A stretch of 64,000 nucleotides of DNA, taken from assembly GCF_900108945.1 (NCBI RefSeq), contig NZ_FNYE01000015.1, forward strand, positions 116,975 to 180,974. The letters are read 5' to 3'. Both the position numbers and the translations under genes were made by a program. The notes under the pieces were generated by a model. The model ran no database searches. It was not told where the DNA came from and worked only from the letters and a program-made list of their open reading frames with translations. The stretch is from Paraburkholderia diazotrophica. Lineage in GTDB: Bacteria > Pseudomonadota > Gammaproteobacteria > Burkholderiales > Burkholderiaceae. Each line of letters begins with the position of its first letter. Position 1 is the stretch's first letter. This document shows positions 60,124 through 64,000 of the stretch, piece after piece.

Positions 60124-61383
60124 ATGGCAATCCAATCCGAACGTACTGTTGAAGTGAATGGCCGCAGCTACCGGTTGCCGGCGACCCCGACGGTGGTCGT
60201 GTGCGTCGATGGCTGCGAGTACGACTATCTGGAAGCGGCCATGAACGCGGGCGTGGCGCCGTATATCGGCAAGATGCTGCGCGACGGCGCGGCGTTCAGG
60301 GGCGACTGCGTGATTCCGTCGTTCACGAACCCGAACAACCTGTCGATCGTGTGCGGCGTGCCGCCTTCCGTGCATGGCATCTGCGGCAACTACTTCTGGG
60401 ACCCGCAGGCCAACGACGGCAAGGGCGCGGAAGTGATGATGAACGATCCCGCGTATCTGCGCGCGCCGACGTTGCTCGCGGCAGCCGCCGATGCGGGCGC
60501 GGCCGTCGCCGTCGTCACCGCCAAAGACAAGTTGCGCCGTCTGCTCGGCAACGAGATGAAGGGCATCTGCTTTTCGGCGGAAAAGGCCGATAAGGTGACG
60601 CTCGAAGAAAACGGCATCGGCGAAGTGCTGGATCTGGTCGGCCTGCCGTTGCCCGATGTGTACAGCGCGGATCTTTCCGAATTCGTGTTCGCCGCGGGCG
60701 TGCGGCTTGCACAGACGCGCAAGCTCGACCTGATGTATCTGTCGACGACCGACTACATCCAGCACAAGTGGGCGCCCGGCACGGAGGGCGCGAACGTGTT
60801 CTACGCGATGATGGACGGCTATCTGGCGCAACTCGATGCACTCGGCTGGGTAATCGGACTGACGGCCGACCACGGCATGAACGCGAAGCACGATCCGCAG
60901 ACGGGCGAGCCTAACGTCATCTATTTGCAGGACCTGATGGACGAATGGCTTGGCGAGCGGGCGGCGCGCGTCATTCTGCCCATCACCGATCCGTACGTCG
61001 TGCATCACGGCGCGCTCGGGTCGTTCGCGACGATCTATCTGCCTTCGGACGCGAATGCGCGTCAGGTGATCGAGCGTCTGGGCGGCATGAAGGACATCGA
61101 AGTCGTGCTCGACAACAAGGCGGCGTGCGAGCGCTTCGAGTTGCCGAACGACCGCGTCGGCGACATCGTCGTGATCAGCAGGAAGAACACGGCGCTCGGC
61201 ACGCGCCGCGACGAGCACGATCTCTCGGGACTAACGGTGCCGCTGCGCTCGCACGGCGGACTGTCCGAGCAGGAAGTGCCGCTGCTCTTCAATCGGCGCA
61301 TCAGCGAAGCACGCGTCGCGGGCAAGCGTCTGCGCAATTTCGACGTGTTCGATCTCGCGCTCAACCATCTGGCGGCATCATGA
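60124..61383 (+). CDS. phnA: Phosphonoacetate hydrolase
   Basis: The protein has 419 residues from the ATG at 60124 (GGAAGAGAACG upstream). It belongs to the alkaline-phosphatase superfamily: Asp29 in VVVCVDGCEYDYLE and the nucleophile Thr68 in IPSFTNPNNLSIV sit at the same positions as in Sinorhizobium PhnA. The later metal ligands are in LSTTDYIQHKWAPG, GLTADHGMNAKH and RSHGGLSEQ. It cleaves phosphonoacetate to acetate and phosphate with two zinc ions. Its stop overlaps the phnY start (ATGA at 61380-61383). Confidence 0.95.
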   Translation: MAIQSERTVEVNGRSYRLPATPTVVVCVDGCEYDYLEAAMNAGVAPYIGKMLRDGAAFRGDCVIPSFTNPNNLSIVCGVPPSVHGICGNYFWDPQANDGKGAEVMMNDPAYLRAPTLLAAAADAGAAVAVVTAKDKLRRLLGNEMKGICFSAEKADKVTLEENGIGEVLDLVGLPLPDVYSADLSEFVFAAGVRLAQTRKLDLMYLSTTDYIQHKWAPGTEGANVFYAMMDGYLAQLDALGWVIGLTADHGMNAKHDPQTGEPNVIYLQDLMDEWLGERAARVILPITDPYVVHHGALGSFATIYLPSDANARQVIERLGGMKDIEVVLDNKAACERFELPNDRVGDIVVISRKNTALGTRRDEHDLSGLTVPLRSHGGLSEQEVPLLFNRRISEARVAGKRLRNFDVFDLALNHLAAS

Positions 61384-62837
61384 ACACAATCGCCCAGTCC
61401 AACGATCATCCCGCGTTTCGCGCGGAAGCGCTGCGGTTGAAGGGCGAGCGCGCGGCGCGCTCGCGCACGCTCGACGTGCTCGATCCGTATACGGGCATGC
61501 GAGTCGGTACGGTGCCGATGGCGAGCGTCGACGATGTGCGCGCGGCATTCGACTACGCGGCTGTTTATTCCGCGAAGCTCACGCGCTATGAGCGCTCGCA
61601 GATTCTCGAGCGCGCGGGCATGCTGCTGCGTGAGCGGACGGAAGAAGCGTCCGATCTGATTTCGCTCGAATCGGGTCTGTCGAAGCAGGACACGCTGTAT
61701 GAAATCGGACGTGTTGCCGATGTGCTGAAGTTCGCGTCGATCGAAGCATTGCGCGACGACGGCCAGAGCTTCTCGTGCGATCTGACGCCGCACGGCAAGA
61801 AGCGGCGCGTGTTCACGCAGCGCGATCCGCTTGCGGGCGTGATCGTCGCGATCACGCCGTTCAATCACCCGATGAACCAGGTCGCGCACAAGATCGCGCC
61901 CGCCATCGCGACGAATAATCGCGTGATCCTGAAGCCTTCGGAAAAGGTGCCGCTGTCGGCGCTCTATCTCGCGGATGTGTTGTATGAGGCGGGACTGCCC
62001 GCGCCGATGCTGCAGGTGCTCACGGGCGACCCGCGCGAAATCGCCGACGAGCTGGTCACGAATCCGCTTGCCGAACTCGTGACGTTCACGGGCGGCGTGG
62101 CGATCGGCAAGCACATCGCGGAGCGCGCGGGGTATCGGCGCGTCGTGCTGGAACTCGGCGGCAACGATCCGCTGATCGTGCTCGAAGACGCCGATCTCGA
62201 GCGTGCCGCTGCGCTGGCCGTTCAGGGCTCGTATAAGAATTCCGGTCAGCGTTGCACGGCTGTCAAGCGGATGATCGTGCAGAAGAGCATCGCTGCGCGC
62301 TTCACGGAGCTGGTCGTCGAGAAGACGCGCGAGTGGACATACGGCGATCCGTTTGACGGGGCGAACCAGATGGGCACGGTGATCGACGAAGCGGCCGCGC
62401 GGCTCTTCGAATCGCGCGTGAACGAAGCGGTTGCGCAAGGCGCGCGTCTGCTCGTTGGCAACGAGCGCAAGGGCGCGCTGTATTCGCCGACGGTCGTCGA
62501 TGGGGTCGATCCGTCGATGACGCTGATTCGCGAGGAAACGTTCGGCCCCGTCTCGCCGATCATCACGTTCGATACGTTCGATGACGCGATCCGTATCAGC
62601 AACGGCACGCCGTTCGGTTTGTCGTGCGGCCTGTGCACGAACCGGCAGGACGCGATTCCGCGCTTCATCAACGAGTTGCGCGTGGGCACGGTGAACGTGT
62701 GGGAGGTGCCGGGGTATCGCGTCGAACTGACGCCGTTCGGCGGCATCAAGGATTCGGGCCTCGGCTACAAGGAGGGCGTGCAGGAGGCGATGAAGAGCTT
62801 TACGAACCTCAAGACCTTTTCTCTTCCATGGGAGTGA
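61380..62837 (+). CDS. phnY: Phosphonoacetaldehyde dehydrogenase
   Basis: The protein has 485 residues. ALDH motifs are VAITPFNHPMNQVAHKIAPA, LKPSEKVPLSALYLADVLYE, FTGGVAIGKHIAE, VLELGGNDPLIV (Glu base) and NSGQRCTAVKRMIV with the nucleophile Cys292. Context and sequence match PhnY of the 2-AEP pathway, which oxidises phosphonoacetaldehyde to phosphonoacetate with NAD+. It is coupled to phnA by overlap and followed 4 bp later by an HD-domain gene. Confidence 0.93.
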   Translation: MNTIAQSNDHPAFRAEALRLKGERAARSRTLDVLDPYTGMRVGTVPMASVDDVRAAFDYAAVYSAKLTRYERSQILERAGMLLRERTEEASDLISLESGLSKQDTLYEIGRVADVLKFASIEALRDDGQSFSCDLTPHGKKRRVFTQRDPLAGVIVAITPFNHPMNQVAHKIAPAIATNNRVILKPSEKVPLSALYLADVLYEAGLPAPMLQVLTGDPREIADELVTNPLAELVTFTGGVAIGKHIAERAGYRRVVLELGGNDPLIVLEDADLERAAALAVQGSYKNSGQRCTAVKRMIVQKSIAARFTELVVEKTREWTYGDPFDGANQMGTVIDEAAARLFESRVNEAVAQGARLLVGNERKGALYSPTVVDGVDPSMTLIREETFGPVSPIITFDTFDDAIRISNGTPFGLSCGLCTNRQDAIPRFINELRVGTVNVWEVPGYRVELTPFGGIKDSGLGYKEGVQEAMKSFTNLKTFSLPWE

Positions 62838-62841
62838 TGTT

Positions 62842-63402
62842 GTGGCATTGAGTCTGGACGACATTCGCGCGTTGTTCGAAGCGCATGGCCGGCTCGCATA
62901 CAGCGGCGAGCCGGTGACGCAGCTCGAACACGCATTGCAAAGCGGCGCGCTCGCGGAAGCGGCGGGCGCCGCCGATGAACTGATCGCTGCGGCTTTCCTT
63001 CATGACCTCGGACATCTGCTGAACCGCCAGGGCGAAACGCCGACGGCGCGCGGCATCGACGATCTTCACCAATACTTCGCGTTGCCGTTTCTGCGGCCCG
63101 TGCTGCCGGAAGCGGTGCTCGAGCCGATCCGTCTGCATGTCGATGCGAAGCGCTGTCTGTGCGCGATCGATGCGACTTACTTTGGGCGCTTGTCGGCGGA
63201 CTCCGTGCGCAGTCTCGAACTGCAGGGCGGCATCTACACCGATGACGAGGCGCAGGCTTTCCTGAAGAAGCCTTATGCAGAAGACGCGTTGCGCTTGCGT
63301 CGCTGGGACGATCTGGCGAAGGAAGCGAATCGCGCGACGCCGGATCTCGATCACTATCTGAATGTCGTATCGCGTGTGATGGAAAGGCATGCTGTCGTTT
63401 GA
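62842..63402 (+). CDS. PhnZ-like HD-domain protein associated with phosphonate degradation
   Basis: The protein has 186 residues from a GTG at 62842 (GGGAG upstream). HD-fold metal ligands are His30 (QLEHALQ), His54-Asp55 (FLHDLGH), His76 (LHQYFA), His99 (RLHVDAKR) and Asp156 (RRWDDLA). The order and spacing match the di-iron oxygenase PhnZ, including a Tyr20/Glu23 pair equivalent to Tyr24/Glu27 of PhnZ and a Lys after the fifth ligand. PhnZ splits 2-amino-1-hydroxyethylphosphonate into glycine and phosphate, but the hydroxylating partner enzyme is not encoded here. It ends the phn operon, 4 bp after phnY. Confidence 0.85.
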   Translation: MALSLDDIRALFEAHGRLAYSGEPVTQLEHALQSGALAEAAGAADELIAAAFLHDLGHLLNRQGETPTARGIDDLHQYFALPFLRPVLPEAVLEPIRLHVDAKRCLCAIDATYFGRLSADSVRSLELQGGIYTDDEAQAFLKKPYAEDALRLRRWDDLAKEANRATPDLDHYLNVVSRVMERHAVV

Positions 63403-63483
63403 TCTTTGTGTATAAGACAGACTGCATGGAAGTGCTGATACTTCGTTCATATGTCATGCGCTTTACGTACGTCGAAAAACCGC

Positions 63484-63512
63484 TTGCAACGGCGGTGCCA
63501 AGCGCCTAGAAT
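63484..63512 (+). promoter_or_regulatory. rRNA operon promoter P1
   Basis: TTGCAA (63484-63489), a 17-bp spacer and TAGAAT (63507-63512) lie about 410 bp before 16S rRNA. It is the upstream member of a tandem pair. Confidence 0.55.
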
Positions 63513-63627
63513 TCCGCTCTTTCGCGCGGCGGACACCGCGGCGCGAGGGAAGCGGGAAAGGCGGGAGAGCCGGCAATGAGGCGGTTTTCCGGCGGCGTCG
63601 GCGGGTGCTGCGGTAGCAAAAAACCTG

Positions 63628-63656
63628 TTGACGAACACCGGAAGGTTCTGCATAAT
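63628..63656 (+). promoter_or_regulatory. rRNA operon promoter P2
   Basis: TTGACG (63628-63633), a 17-bp spacer and CATAAT (63651-63656) form the nearer promoter, 144 bp after P1. It is followed by the leader with boxA. Confidence 0.65.
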
Positions 63657-63709
63657 CTCGTTTCTCTGCTGATGCAGCAACGCAACGAAGGCAAGGCGCC
63701 TCGTGCGGA

Positions 63710-63722
63710 TGTTCTTTAAAAA
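63710..63722 (+). promoter_or_regulatory. boxA-like antitermination site in the rRNA leader
   Basis: TGTTCTTTAAAAA resembles the boxA consensus TGCTCTTTAACAA recognised by NusB/NusE. A stem with GTGCTCG and CGAGCGCAC (63743-63762) follows and could be the boxB-like part. Confidence 0.6.
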
Positions 63723-63826
63723 CTAACAGCCGACAGATGTGGGTGCTCGATGGCGAGCGCACGGTGGTTCTCCGGAATCACCGATAGCGAAAGTAATCGA
63801 GTCTCACACAGAAAGAAATTGAGGAA

Positions 63827-63858
63827 GGTCCGATGGGGTTGAGAAACCCGGTCGGACC
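63827..63858 (+). other. Stable hairpin in the 16S rRNA leader
   Basis: GGTCCGATGGGGTT pairs with AAACCCGGTCGGACC across GAG with a single mismatch. It lies 62 bases before 16S rRNA and is probably a leader structure used in processing. Confidence 0.6.
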
Positions 63859-63920
63859 ATCTGTCAGTGATTTTGAGTGAGCGACCGGTTCGTAACAGAA
63901 CCGAAAACAGTAACAGGTTT

Positions 63921-64000
63921 GAACTGAAGAGTTTGATCCTGGCTCAGATTGAACGCTGGCGGCATGCCTTACACATGCAAGTCGGACGGCAGCGCGGGCT
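63921..64000 (+). rRNA. rrs: 16S ribosomal RNA, first 80 bases (cut by window edge)
   Basis: The conserved 5' sequence GAAGAGTTTGATCCTGGCTC starts at 63925 and is followed by AGATTGAACGCTGGCGGCAT and ACACATGCAAGTCG, the betaproteobacterial form. The gene continues beyond the window. Confidence 0.97.

Overview
The window comes from a high-GC betaproteobacterium of the family Burkholderiaceae, most likely Paraburkholderia or a close relative. The evidence is the first 80 bases of a betaproteobacterial 16S rRNA gene at the right edge, the Burkholderia-type 2-aminoethylphosphonate cluster beside it, and gene families throughout that are typical of the group. The left edge cuts an ABC ATPase gene and the right edge cuts the 16S gene. 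I see no prophage, insertion sequence, CRISPR array or tRNA.

Left part (1-17.8 kb). A plus-strand operon encodes two ABC ATPases of the sugar/glycerol importer type followed by the split dihydroxyacetone-kinase subunits DhaL and DhaK. Next are a small secreted protein, a DHA2-type multidrug exporter, an HtrA-like protease without signal peptide paired with a LuxR-type regulator, an isochorismatase-fold protein without the catalytic Cys, a CoA-transferase remnant, an HD hydrolase, a patatin-like phospholipase, a very large zinc-ribbon/cyclase/ATPase/TPR signalling protein, and several tiny proteins in a less GC-rich stretch.

Sugar-acid region (17.8-31.9 kb). A minus-strand operon encodes an FAH-family dehydratase, an ACS-family transporter, alpha-ketoglutarate semialdehyde dehydrogenase, a UxaA-family sugar-acid dehydratase and the mutarotase FucU. 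A LysR regulator lies divergently, and nearby are a sugar-dehydrogenase-like aldo/keto reductase and a LacI-regulated ribose-type ABC importer. Together they fit import and non-phosphorylative oxidation of D-arabinose/L-fucose-type sugars to alpha-ketoglutarate. The importer promoter is flanked by two inverted copies of a 24-bp composite operator.

Middle (31.9-49.4 kb). This holds a MscS channel and an operon for a phosphatase, an APH-like kinase, an SDR and an acyl-CoA dehydrogenase, which resembles 4-hydroxyacyl-CoA metabolism. After these come an Lrp/LysE pair, DUF1289, YnfA and DUF1993 proteins, adjacent S53 and S10 acid-type peptidases, secreted small proteins, a 74-bp hairpin repeat array before an RRM-like gene, NadE and an L,D-transpeptidase.

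Right part (49.4-64 kb). Three different tandem-repeat arrays (14, 9 and 17 bp) surround an EamA exporter and a UbiB-like protein that has lost its catalytic motifs. Then comes a 2-aminoethylphosphonate module: DeoR regulator, PhnW, the PhnSTUV importer, GntR regulator PhnR, PhnA, PhnY and a PhnZ-like HD protein. It converts 2-AEP through phosphonoacetaldehyde and phosphonoacetate to acetate and phosphate. The window ends with tandem rRNA promoters, a boxA-like leader and the start of 16S rRNA.
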